Positions 38,687 to 47,109 of a stretch of 64,000 nucleotides of DNA are shown here, piece after piece. Position 1 is the stretch's first letter. Each line of letters begins with the position of its first letter. Both the position numbers and the translations under genes were made by a program. The notes under the pieces are model-generated. The model ran no database searches. It was given only the letters and a program-made list of their open reading frames with translations, and was not told the DNA's origin. Source of the DNA: Pseudomonadota bacterium (GTDB lineage Bacteria; Pseudomonadota; Alphaproteobacteria; Rhizobiales; Hyphomicrobiaceae); NCBI GenBank assembly GCA_018242295.1, contig JAFECE010000003.1, positions 620,001 through 684,000 on the forward strand. The letters run 5' to 3'.

Positions 38687-38947
38687 TTACTCGCCGCGAT
38701 GGATTCGTCTTACCCGAAGTCGCAACACAGCAGCTCGGCAGGCGATGGACTCTTTAATCCTGGGATTGGTCCTATAAATGTATCCCACTTGGATGAGCCC
38801 GAAAAGACTTCCGAGAGAAATGACGGCGGATCGACCGTCGAATCCCTTGGACGCAAGCCACAAGTAGCTAAGACCGAATACAATGAACCCGATGGCGCTT
38901 CGTGCGCTTAGCACGAGGTAACTGATGCCATACAGCAGGTAGTACAT
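38687..38947 (-). CDS. Possible small membrane protein
   Basis: An 86-residue frame with two or three hydrophobic stretches (YLLYGISYLVLSARSAIGFI, VFGLSYLWLA and VISLGSLFGLIQVGYIY) and a basic tail. No ribosome-binding site of note precedes the ATG, and no family is recognised. It may be a real small membrane protein or a gene relic. Confidence 0.3.
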   Translation of the reverse strand: MYYLLYGISYLVLSARSAIGFIVFGLSYLWLASKGFDGRSAVISLGSLFGLIQVGYIYRTNPRIKESIACRAAVLRLRVRRIHRGE

Positions 38948-39418
38948 TGAACGCAGCTTGTTATCCTCACTGTGTCTGGCGCACTCGCAACGCCTAGCGA
39001 TCTGAAAATTGTGCGACGTATCAAGCAGCGCAGTGCTACGAGATCGAAAGGAAATGTGAATGCACGGTCTCGGAAGCCACTGTCCACACTAACAGTCCCA
39101 CATATACGAGCAGATGGCTCGACGTATGATCAAGGGTTACAGCGAATCGGGACGTGAAAGATGCCTCAAATATTTTCAATAAAAATAACACTCATAAGCC
39201 AGATCAATTATCGAGACGACGCGGATGTCCGAGGATCTCGATCTTAGTAAAATTCCTAATGTTTCAAGCCCGTCATGGCTGATAGTTGTAACCCGCTGCG
39301 TTTGTCAGAGGGACGTCCCAACTGCTTCCAAGCCATGGTCCGTAAGATCCTCCGGCATGCTCCATTGCTGACGAACCGGCACATTCAATCGACATCACGA
39401 AACATGAAAGGAAGGCTT
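38948..39418. other. AT-richer intergenic stretch
   Basis: About 470 bp before the secreted protein at 39419, with several AT-rich tracts (for example near 39175-39190) that could hold its promoter. No gene recognised. Confidence 0.35.
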
Positions 39419-39973
39419 ATGGTTGCCCGCTTAGTTCTCGCCATTACTCTCTATTCGACGACAGCATCGATCGCTTTAGCCGCCGGCGTTATGAGAAGTG
39501 ACGAGGAACTCATCAAGGCGTTGAAAACAGCAGCGCCAGCCGCAATCGTTGAACACGCCACGATTATGAACATGGCGAATGATGGGACGATGAAGGTCAT
39601 ACAAAAAGGAACGAACGGCTGGACTTGCATGGATCCGGGATCGCACGGTAACGGCGAACCCATGTGCGCCGATGAGGCAGCGATGGCCTGGGCTGATGCC
39701 TGGCAAAACAAAAAGCCTCCGACCGCCACGATTGGCTTCATGTACATGCTCAATGGCGACAGCGGGGTGAGCAATACGGATCCATTCGACAAAAGCTCCG
39801 AGGCAACTCCGACAAACAATTGGGTCCAAACAGGGCCTCACGTGATGATCGTCGGTACCGACGCAAAAGGTATGATAGAAAAATATCCCAAAAATCCGAA
39901 AGCAGACCCCAGCCAACCTTATGTTATGTGGCCAGGGACGCCCTACGAGCATCTGATGCTACCGACAAAATGA
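39419..39973 (+). CDS. Secreted protein of unknown function
   Basis: A 184-residue exported protein (signal peptide MVARLVLAITLYSTTASIAL, cleavage after AL-A-AG). Mature features are IMNMANDGTMKVIQKGTNGW, TCMDPGSHGNGEPMCADEAA, with two cysteines likely bridged, and a C-terminal VMWPGTPYEHLMLP. Similar hypothetical proteins exist in soil proteobacteria, but I know no function. The longer frame starts at 39275, but AAGGAAGG directly before ATG 39419 decides the start. Confidence 0.6.
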   Translation: MVARLVLAITLYSTTASIALAAGVMRSDEELIKALKTAAPAAIVEHATIMNMANDGTMKVIQKGTNGWTCMDPGSHGNGEPMCADEAAMAWADAWQNKKPPTATIGFMYMLNGDSGVSNTDPFDKSSEATPTNNWVQTGPHVMIVGTDAKGMIEKYPKNPKADPSQPYVMWPGTPYEHLMLPTK

Positions 39974-40101
39974 AATTGATTGAGGTCATTGGGCTCGCCG
40001 ATCTGTCAGGTCGGTGAGCCCCTCGTCAGTCTGACCTTCTTGGTGCAAGTGTGCGCAGCGTCATAGATGAGCAAAGCTTGAGGAAATTCTTGACGCAAAT
40101 T

Positions 40102-40119
40102 CTACCATTTAGTAGGTAG
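40102..40119. promoter_or_regulatory. TetR operator, copy 1 (before the tetR gene)
   Basis: CTACCATTTAGTAGGTAG, with CTACC/GGTAG arms, 5 bp before the regulator's ATG. Its reverse complement, CTACCTACTAAATGGTAG, matches 17 of 18 bases of the site at 42297-42314. This position would let the repressor shut down its own gene. Confidence 0.75.
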
Positions 40120-40124
40120 TTGCG

Positions 40125-40691
40125 ATGACAACCGACACCAAAACATTATTGCTACAAGAGGCCGAGACCTTACTGCGGACGCGTGGATATGCGGCGTTCA
40201 GCTATGCGGACCTGTCGGAGCGCGTCGGCATCCGCAAGGCGAGCATCCACCATCATTTCCCGACCAAGGAAGACTTGGGCGTGGCGGTCATCGACACCTA
40301 TCTCGAGCGTTTCAAGGAAGACCTTGATGAGCTGGCGAGCAAGCCCGTCAATGCGGCCGCCAAGCTTGCCGGTTATGGGGACTTCTTCGCATCAAGTTTG
40401 TGTGACCACATGATGCCGCTCTGTGGAGCGCTGGCCGCAGACTCGAGCGAACTACCACCCTCGATGCAAAAACGTGTCAGCAAATTCTTTCAGCTCCATC
40501 TTGATTGGCTGCAGGAGGCCATCGCCGAGGGCATCCGAGAAAAAGAACTCAAAGCCGAACCTTCGGCTGCTCGTACTGCAGTGTTGTTATTGAGCACGTT
40601 GCAGGGAGCCAGCATCGTCGCATGGGCGCTGACGGACCCGAGTCTCATCAAACGTGCCTATGGGCAAGTATTGGAGACCATCATCCGGTAG
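40125..40691 (+). CDS. TetR/AcrR-family regulator
   Basis: A 188-residue protein with an N-terminal HTH (GYAAFSYADLSERVGIRKAS, then IHHHFPTKEDLGVAVID; about 21-57) and a ligand domain with SLCDHMMPLCGALAADSSEL; cysteines 93 and 100 could sense electrophiles, as in NemR-type regulators, but that is inference. The matched palindromes upstream of it and upstream of the AhpD-like gene suggest a small regulon: itself plus the AhpD-like and AzoR genes. Confidence 0.9.
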   Translation: MTTDTKTLLLQEAETLLRTRGYAAFSYADLSERVGIRKASIHHHFPTKEDLGVAVIDTYLERFKEDLDELASKPVNAAAKLAGYGDFFASSLCDHMMPLCGALAADSSELPPSMQKRVSKFFQLHLDWLQEAIAEGIREKELKAEPSAARTAVLLLSTLQGASIVAWALTDPSLIKRAYGQVLETIIR

Positions 40692-40826
40692 TGTTTTGGC
40701 GCGAAAGCCCACCAACTGCGAGGAAGGCAGCAGCATGTGCACGATGGAGCAATTGCGTGCCGTCATCACTGCGAATGCGGACGAAACCTATGTATTTCGG
40801 GTGCATTGAGACGCCGCAGGCTGGAT

Positions 40827-41040
40827 AGGCCTAGCCATCTCACCTCTGCACTGGCTTTCACTGTTGCGCCATTTCTTTTCAAGATCCCGGCACGGGCCGA
40901 GACCCCAATGCCTTTTACCGAGGTTGCTTCGGGAGTTTTCGTCCACCAAGGACGATATGAACTTCAGTCTCCGGATAATAATGGAGATATGGCGAATGCA
41001 AGCTTCATCATCGGATCTGACGCGGTTGCAGTCATCGACA
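40827..41040 (+). pseudogene. N-terminal fragment of an MBL-fold quinoprotein-relay hydrolase
   Basis: The peptide begins with a signal-like LTSALAFTVAPFLFKIPA and continues MPFTEVASGVFVHQGRYELQ, then MANASFIIGSDAVAVIDT, the opening of SoxH/quinoprotein relay zinc metallohydrolases. The homology ends where the zinc-binding HxHxDH would soon follow; what follows is unrelated sequence, so only about 70 residues remain. A relic between TetR and AzoR. Confidence 0.6.
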
Positions 41041-41146
41041 CGCACTCTGGTTCGCGCCCCCTCGCGCGAATGAACATACGAAAACGGGATGAGCGCCTCC
41101 GTTACGCAAACAGCGGCGCCCATCCATCATCTGTAGCTGAACGAAA

Positions 41147-41770
41147 TTACGCCGCGAGATCGCGCGCCAGGGCGGCAGCTTCCGCGATAGCAGTCTCTCT
41201 TGCCTCGGCGCCGAGAAGGCCCTTCTCCACTGTGATCGCCTTGATCTCGCCAACGCCAAGGAAGGACAGCCAAGACATCAGATAGGCTTTCTGATAGTCC
41301 AGGTTTTCTTCCGAAATGGGCGTGCCGTCAACATATTCCAGGCCGCGCGCACAGACGATAACGGCGCGCTGCCTCCTCAGCATTCCACCAAATCCGTTTG
41401 CATCGAATGTAAACGTGACGTCCTTTTGGGTTACCAAATCGATCAAATGCTTCAGGCGATAGGGAACACCAAAATTCCACATCGGAACGGACATGACGAT
41501 TTCATCAGCCGCACGAAAGCGGGCGCCAAGCGCATCAATCGCAGCCCATGCAGCTTTCTGGGCTGCGTTGAGAGGCGTTCCCGCGAGGCCCGCGTACTTG
41601 GCTTCGAGTGCGGCGCCATCAAACGCCGGCAGATCCTCAGTCCAAACGTCGAGCACATCGAGGTCGATTGCGCCCTTCGCGCGCAGAGCATCTATGTAGG
41701 ATTGAGCCACACGCTCCGATGCGGAACGGGCGCCGCGCGGCGACGCCTGGATGTAGAGAATTCTTTTCAT
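41147..41770 (-). CDS. azoR: FMN-dependent NADH-azoreductase (second AzoR)
   Basis: A 207-residue AzoR paralogue, with MKRILYIQASPRGARSASER, VPMWNFGVPYRLKHLIDLVT, FGGMLRRQRAVIVCARGL and YLMSWLSFLGVGEIKAITVE. It reduces quinones and azo compounds with NADH. ATG 41770 fits the family start and is preceded by GGTGAA. It is 105 bp downstream of the AhpD-like gene on the same strand, so they may share a transcript controlled from the operator at 42297. Confidence 0.9.
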   Translation of the reverse strand: MKRILYIQASPRGARSASERVAQSYIDALRAKGAIDLDVLDVWTEDLPAFDGAALEAKYAGLAGTPLNAAQKAAWAAIDALGARFRAADEIVMSVPMWNFGVPYRLKHLIDLVTQKDVTFTFDANGFGGMLRRQRAVIVCARGLEYVDGTPISEENLDYQKAYLMSWLSFLGVGEIKAITVEKGLLGAEARETAIAEAAALARDLAA

Positions 41771-41875
41771 TTCTTCACCTGAGAACAATAAGACGAAGTG
41801 AGCAGCCCTGCACATCACCGTTACAGGGAATGTGTGCCGCGAATAGAGGTCTACCCGCGGAAGATACGGCCATCT

Positions 41876-42220
41876 TTATTTGGAAGCCGCGTCGACGGCA
41901 TCGAGGACACGGGCAGAGTAGACGAGGGCAGCGCCTGCGTTCATTGCGATCGCAACACCTAGAGCTTCGGCAATTTCCGCCTTGGTCGCACCACTCTTGA
42001 CCGCAAGATTAGAGTGCACCGAAATGCAGCCGTCGCACCGCGTCGTCGCGGCTACCGCAAGCGAGATTAATTGGCGCGTCTTTTCGTCAAGATGTCCAGT
42101 CTTCGCGCCGGCGCCACTTGCCATCATGTAGCCTCCCACGGAGTCGGGCGACAGCTTTCCCAATTCGCCAATGCGGGCCATGAGGTTATTACGATAGTGA
42201 GACCAGTCCATCAGTGACAT
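41876..42220 (-). CDS. Carboxymuconolactone decarboxylase/AhpD-like protein
   Basis: A 114-residue all-helical protein with the AhpD redox motif CDGCISVH (C62, C65, H69), found in alkylhydroperoxidase-like members of the carboxymuconolactone decarboxylase family. Such proteins reduce peroxides using thiols. The other conserved stretch is GATKAEIAEALGVAIAMNAG. Its upstream region carries the TetR-type palindrome; AzoR follows. Together the pair looks like a detoxification unit for quinones and the peroxides they generate. Confidence 0.88.
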   Translation of the reverse strand: MSLMDWSHYRNNLMARIGELGKLSPDSVGGYMMASGAGAKTGHLDEKTRQLISLAVAATTRCDGCISVHSNLAVKSGATKAEIAEALGVAIAMNAGAALVYSARVLDAVDAASK

Positions 42221-42671
42221 GATGTTCTCCCGAGCATGTTGTAGGTGTTGCTTTCCACCGCTCAGGTTTGGGTCACCAAAGCCATAGGCAGCGCACCTAC
42301 CTACTACATGGTAGGTACGCTCCCGTCAAGAAGCTACCTCGCTCGCGGTGGGTGACTAGTGAGGGTGAACTACGGCCGGTGCTGTAGCTCGATGCTATGC
42401 GTCAGCTGCCCCTTCAAGGACTATGCCCCCGGATTTGATTTATGCTTCGCGCGTATTGCGCCATCGTCGGTCACATCAAAGGGTTTGATGCCAGCCGCGC
42501 GATAATCCGAACTTCACTGACTTCCGACGTAGAAGCACGCAGGGCTGTACGGCCACCTCCGGCGCGCAGACTTATACAATTCTGTGTGCTGATTGCTGCA
42601 TTGTCGTTCTTTCACCGGCGGCAAAGCATCTGCCCGCGGCGGCATCGGACACAGAGGAGTTTTGAGCTGAA
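42221..42671. other. Intergenic region holding the AhpD promoter/operator
   Basis: About 450 bp between the divergent AhpD-like and NYN genes. It contains the 18-bp TetR-type palindrome at 42297-42314. Nothing else clearly recognised. Confidence 0.5.
42297..42314. promoter_or_regulatory. TetR operator, copy 2 (before the AhpD-like gene)
   Basis: CTACCTACTACATGGTAG, which in context extends as ACCTAC-TACATG-GTAGGT. It is 77 bp upstream of the AhpD-like ATG and is the near-exact partner of the site at 40102-40119. Confidence 0.75.
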
Positions 42672-43202
42672 ATGCATTTTTACCCCGACGATCGCGTTGC
42701 GCTCTTCATCGATGGGGCCAATCTTTACGCAACCGCCAAGTTGTTGGGGTTCGAAGTTGATTACATGCGGCTACTCAGTTTGTTCCGCCAAAAAGCCCAG
42801 CTTCTTAGACCAATTTATTATACCGCGATCGCCGAGGATCAGGAATATTCGTCCCGTCGCCCTCTCATCGACTGGCTCGACTACAATGGCTTTGCGATGG
42901 TGACGAAGCCGATGAAAGTCTTCCCGGACACGGACGGCCGTCGAAAAATCAAAGGCAACATGGACATAGAGCTGACGATCGACGCCATGTGTTTGGCCAA
43001 AAGCCTCGATCACCTCGTCATATTTTCGGGCAACGGCGACTTCCGCAGCCTTGTCGTGGCGCTCCAAGAGAAGGGCAAGCGGGTCAGCGTCGTCTCGACG
43101 CTAAGGACACAGCCACCTATGGTCGCTGATGAACTCCGTCGTCAGGCCGACCAGTTTATTGATCTCGCTGATCTCGAGCGCCATGTTGCTAGAAACATAT
43201 AA
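42672..43202 (+). CDS. NYN-domain (LabA/DUF88-like) putative ribonuclease
   Basis: A 176-residue PIN-like NYN protein. Acidic active-site positions are in VALFIDGANLYATAKLLG, NMDIELTIDAM and VIFSGNGDFRSLVVALQEKG, the classical four-acid pattern of metal-dependent RNases. The C-terminus HDELRRQADQ-like segment ADELRRQADQFIDLADL is also typical. LabA-like proteins act on RNA in several bacteria, but the target here is unknown. GAGGAG lies upstream of ATG, a little far. It stands alone. Confidence 0.87.
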   Translation: MHFYPDDRVALFIDGANLYATAKLLGFEVDYMRLLSLFRQKAQLLRPIYYTAIAEDQEYSSRRPLIDWLDYNGFAMVTKPMKVFPDTDGRRKIKGNMDIELTIDAMCLAKSLDHLVIFSGNGDFRSLVVALQEKGKRVSVVSTLRTQPPMVADELRRQADQFIDLADLERHVARNI

Positions 43203-43295
43203 TAGCGTTCGCATGAGCGAGCTCGTTGTGCTTCGTCGGACTCGGGCGATGTCAGCTCCCTTCGATTAGGGACCGACAAGTCCAAAGGACGAGGT

Positions 43296-43550
43296 TCAAT
43301 CGCAATACGTCACGACTTCCTGGCACTCTTGCCAACAACGGCGATTAATTGCACGGAGCGACGAGGGGCGACAGACTTCGTGGCACACGTTTCTAAAGTG
43401 ACAGTTTGCGTGTCCTGCCGGTTTGTAGGTGCGGACATTACCGGCGCAGCCGCTTCCGACGCCGTTGTGACATCCATCCATCCCACCCGCTATCGCGGCG
43501 GTCGCCGCAGTCAAAGCCACAAGAGTGAGAACACCAATCGTTTTCAGCAT
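43296..43550 (-). CDS. Small secreted eight-cysteine protein
   Basis: An 84-residue precursor (signal peptide MLKTIGVLTLVALTAATAAI then AGG). The mature chain of about 62 residues has eight cysteines in the spacing DGC, SGC, ANC, NVC, EVC, RRC, QEC, TYC, enough for four disulfides. GGGAG precedes ATG 43550; the longer frame is rejected. No known family. It could be a secreted effector, inhibitor or metal-binding peptide; unknown. Confidence 0.6.
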   Translation of the reverse strand: MLKTIGVLTLVALTAATAAIAGGMDGCHNGVGSGCAGNVRTYKPAGHANCHFRNVCHEVCRPSSLRAINRRCWQECQEVVTYCD

Positions 43551-43834
43551 GAAAAACTCCCTACACATAAAGTGTACTGACGAATGGCGCTCCATCAGAT
43601 CAAAGTCATGATCAAAATTCATCATGCGAAAGTTTGCGCAGCGGACCAGATCTTCCGGCACAAGCTTGGACGTTTCGGAAGCCTTGAGCCTTATGCCGCG
43701 TAAGGGCGGGCATATTCCGACCATCCATTTAGCACGAAGGCGCGCAGAGCTTTCAACGAGTTCAAGCTATTGGAGTGTACGTAGACGATAAGCGAGGTTG
43801 CTAAAATGCAAGCCGCTGGCGCCGTTCCTGCCAG

Positions 43835-44707
43835 CTACGACGCGATTAACGCATCGATATCGATTCCGAGCATTGCACTCATTTCCCTGACACCCGGTAA
43901 GCTTGCCAATCGCCAGCGCATACCTTGATCGATTTTGCTCCGCCACCGGCCGTCATCATCCTGAATTGGATCAACGCGGGCAAAGTAGTCGATACTAGCA
44001 TCGAACTGGGGCGCCGATTGCTCGGACTTGGGTTTGAAAGGCCAAGCCGCTACGTTACCGCCCAGAAAATGCTGTGGCCGATACTCTTCAAGCTCACCGA
44101 GGTTAGCCCAATTCGCGAGGGAAACGAGAAAGCCCTCCGGATCGCGTAATAGATCATTGTGATAGACCACGAGGACGGGCGAGTAGGCGCGGGAAATCTG
44201 AACGACATTGAGAGCATCGCGATTGATGATCACCCACGAAAGTACGCATTGCTCTAGTGGTTGTCCGGTGCGGTTTGCAAGGCTCAGCGCAAATGCAAAT
44301 GGATGGCGCACACAATGCAACGTCAAAATACGACCTCGCCAATCGCTGAAAGCGCGGTGCTTAGAGAGGTTTAAAAACCACCAAGGTGTCTTAGAGCTGT
44401 CGAGTATGACTTCACTGCCTACGGCGCGAGCGAGGCACTCATACAGACCAGGACTCGGACCCGTAGATGAAAGCTCTTCGAACAGCGATGGCGTCCAAAC
44501 GGGACACGCGAGGTCGTGCGCTCTGCAGTAAGCGCAGCTGTCGAGATAGCACTTCGGGTCGTGCTCAAGGTGAGGATGCATATTAAAGGCGCGGATACGG
44601 TCGATCTCGCCGGCGATGAATACCTTCGCAAATCGGCCCAACAGCAGTTGCGTCAGCGTGCTGCCTGAGAACGGTGTGCCGATGATCCAGATGGCGCGCG
44701 TGGTCAT
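43835..44707 (-). CDS. PAPS-dependent sulfotransferase family protein
   Basis: A 290-residue sulfotransferase-fold protein. The 5'-phosphosulfate loop is IIGTPFSGSTLTQLLLG (about 9-24), and the 3'-phosphate site is LHCVRHPFAFALSLANR (about 130-146). An internal cysteine cluster (CYLDSCAYCRAHDLAC) is unusual and could bind zinc. Such enzymes in bacteria sulfate glycans, lipids or peptides. It precedes the glycan operon at 46051-49960 and a broken sulfotransferase at 49999-50714, so sulfated polysaccharide is a reasonable guess. Confidence 0.82.
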   Translation of the reverse strand: MTTRAIWIIGTPFSGSTLTQLLLGRFAKVFIAGEIDRIRAFNMHPHLEHDPKCYLDSCAYCRAHDLACPVWTPSLFEELSSTGPSPGLYECLARAVGSEVILDSSKTPWWFLNLSKHRAFSDWRGRILTLHCVRHPFAFALSLANRTGQPLEQCVLSWVIINRDALNVVQISRAYSPVLVVYHNDLLRDPEGFLVSLANWANLGELEEYRPQHFLGGNVAAWPFKPKSEQSAPQFDASIDYFARVDPIQDDDGRWRSKIDQGMRWRLASLPGVREMSAMLGIDIDALIAS

Positions 44708-45449
44708 GCGTGAATCGAATCCCCCGCGAAATTCCTATCAACAGCGCTTTCGATAGTTCAACATATTGAAAGGGAATCTCCCCCTTCTATCGCAACTCAA
44801 TATTGCAATTAGCGCTTTGTATGGTCCATTTCTCGTGTTTGAGCGCGGTGTCGGCTACCTTGGATGTAAGCCAGTTGGCGTTCCTGCCCGGCGGGATCGG
44901 CCTTGAAGAAAGGCGGGTACGGGTACTTGGCGGGCTTCGCTACTATCTGAATTTTCCGAATGCGATCAGTGGCAATTAGTACGTACCGATGTTGGGGAAC
45001 CGGCGTCCGACGTTGGAGACCAGATCGCGCGGAACAGGGCTCGCCGCCAAAACCCTTTCTCTTGAGGAGTACCAACATCATCGGAGCCGTGGCCTATGGA
45101 CGCGTCATCCCATTCCTCTCCTGCCGATGATCGGCTACCGGGCCCTCGCCTAACAGCTATGAACACATTTGAAAAACGGCTCTCGGCATCGAGATGCGTT
45201 GCACCGATGTCACTCGGTTCTGCGCGAGATGTTCTGCACACTTTGTCCGAAGATTCCTCGCTGTATAAAACCACCCGGAATTTTGTCTTTCCGGGGTGAT
45301 TTTCCATCATTCGGGTGATCTTAAACCGCCACGGTGATAAGGCGACTCAGCCGCAAGATTTTAGTGGCTTGGGATTTCTTTGGCGACTGTCCATTTTGTT
45401 CTGCCGACGGACGTCCTTGTTCGCCGACGAGTTGGATTTTGCATGCACG
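44708..45449. other. Long gap before the AraC-type gene
   Basis: About 740 bp without a convincing gene. Around 45269-45290 there is a hairpin-like ACCCGGAA..TTCCGGGGT on the plus strand that could be a terminator. Frames on both strands lack family likeness. Confidence 0.4.
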
Positions 45450-45935
45450 ATGAAACACGAGCTTCAGTCATTTGCTATGGACACCGGAAGTTTGCCCCCC
45501 CAAAACAGCGATCCCTTTTTCCTCCGCGTCTTGGCCCTCGTCGAAGAGTGGATTGATAGCGAGTGGGATCGCAAGGAAGCCATCCGCGCCGAGGCCCGGG
45601 CACTTGGTTGGAATGCGGAGCGCGAAGCTAAGTACAAAGATGCGATCCTTACCTCTCATCGTTTGGCCAGCGCTCTCGACGGAATGAGCGAGGCGACCTT
45701 CCGGCGGGAGCTCGAAAGGCTCGGAGCTCCGACGCCAGGTGAAATTATCCGAAAGTCGCGCCTGCGCTTCGCAGCAAAGCTCCTGACCCACACGCGCCTC
45801 AGGATCAACCAGGTCGGGAGGAGGGCTGGCTATCAAAGCGAGAAGCACTTCACTGACGCTTTCCGGTCGGAATTCAAACACACGCCCACCGACTACCGAC
45901 GCCGGTCAAGCAACGTGAATGGAGAATCACAATGA
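45450..45935 (+). CDS. AraC-type HTH protein
   Basis: Up to 161 residues with a C-terminal AraC/XylS DNA-binding region: MSEATFRRELERLGAPTPGE, IIRKSRLRFAAKLLTHTRLR, INQVGRRAGYQSEKHFTDAF and FRSEFKHTPTDYRRRSS. The N-terminal part is short and unlike a sensor domain, so this may be a truncated regulator or a small AraC-like factor. The start is uncertain (GTG 45315 gives a longer product). It lies just upstream of the glycan operon and might control it. Confidence 0.7.
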   Translation: MKHELQSFAMDTGSLPPQNSDPFFLRVLALVEEWIDSEWDRKEAIRAEARALGWNAEREAKYKDAILTSHRLASALDGMSEATFRRELERLGAPTPGEIIRKSRLRFAAKLLTHTRLRINQVGRRAGYQSEKHFTDAFRSEFKHTPTDYRRRSSNVNGESQ

Positions 45936-46050
45936 TACCGATATCGTCGGTGCTCTGCCTGGCGTCACGATGCGCGGGCTCGTCCATCAGGTGAGCAGCT
46001 TCGGGAAGGCGAAGCCGCCATCCGCCTAATCGTTGCATTGGAGTTGTGTT

Positions 46051-47109
46051 GTGACCTTGCGTGCCGACGTCATCATGCCAATCCGCAACGGAGCGCGCTT
46101 CATCGTTCCGGCGTTGAAAAGCATCCTCGCGGATCAAGCGCTTGGTACGCTAATCATCATCGACGATGGGTCCACCGATGATTGGGAGAGCGCGGCAACA
46201 CCTTATCTCAAGCGCGGGCGTACGATGGTCATCAAGCAACCCGCATCCGGTATCGCGGCAGCACTGAACCGTGGACTTGAAGCAAGCACCAGCAAGTACG
46301 TTGCGCGGATGGATGCCGATGACGTGTCCCTGCCAGGACGACTTGAGTCACAGATCGCGTGGATGGAGCGCTTTCCGCACATTGTGGCCGTGGGTGCCCA
46401 GGTTGTTGAGATCGATACCGACGGAGTACTGGGCAAGCGCAGCAACTACCCCACTAAGCCAGACCAGCTGCGCCATGAATTATTAGAGCGTGGCCGCTGT
46501 GCCGTCTGTCATCCCTCCGTGATGCTTCGGCGCTGTGACGTCATCGCAGCGGGGGGCTATCGCCAAAGCTTCCTTCACGCGGAAGACTACGATCTTTGGC
46601 TGCGGCTTTCCGAAAATGGCTTGGTTGCAAACCTTACACGCTGCTTCCTCCGCCGCCGCGTCCACTCGGGGCAGATCTCCCACCTTCAGCGAGTCCGCCA
46701 ATCCTTTACGCGAGATTTGGCACTGTTCGCGGCACGGGAACGCGCCGGTCGACGGCCGGATCCGACAGCCCCATGGGTCAAACCCCTCTCATATCTAGAA
46801 TTGCAATCGTCGTTGCATCATCCGACGATCCAGAAACTTGCGACGGCTTACGAGGCCATCGACAACTTCTACACCGGCAGACATGCTTCCCTGTCCGTCG
46901 GAGCCGTGCGAGCGATCCCGTTGCTCGCACGGCAGTCCTATCTCGGTGAGACCCGGCGCATCCGTTACAATCTCATCCGCACAGCGGGTAACGCGGCGCT
47001 GCGCCGAGGCAACATCGGCGACGCCCTCGAGGCCTACATGGCGCTCGCGCGGTGCCGGACCGCCGACAGCAAATACTTCCGCAAGAAGACGCCCGTGGGC
47101 GCCAGATGA
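46051..47109 (+). CDS. Family 2 glycosyltransferase
   Basis: A 352-residue GT-A enzyme with the nucleotide-sugar site IIIDDGSTDDWE, the metal-binding ARMDADDVSLPGRLE and the acceptor region LHAEDYDLWLRLSENG. The C-terminal 100 residues are helical and not recognised. The start is GTG 46051 with GGAG 7 nt upstream. It overlaps the next gene by 4 bp (ATGA). It would transfer a sugar to a growing cell-surface glycan; the specificity is unknown. Confidence 0.9.
   Translation: MTLRADVIMPIRNGARFIVPALKSILADQALGTLIIIDDGSTDDWESAATPYLKRGRTMVIKQPASGIAAALNRGLEASTSKYVARMDADDVSLPGRLESQIAWMERFPHIVAVGAQVVEIDTDGVLGKRSNYPTKPDQLRHELLERGRCAVCHPSVMLRRCDVIAAGGYRQSFLHAEDYDLWLRLSENGLVANLTRCFLRRRVHSGQISHLQRVRQSFTRDLALFAARERAGRRPDPTAPWVKPLSYLELQSSLHHPTIQKLATAYEAIDNFYTGRHASLSVGAVRAIPLLARQSYLGETRRIRYNLIRTAGNAALRRGNIGDALEAYMALARCRTADSKYFRKKTPVGAR

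Noticed and set aside
45096-45310. Short frames on both strands before the AraC-type gene.
   Set aside because: No start signals, no family likeness, and mutually overlapping; treated as non-coding.
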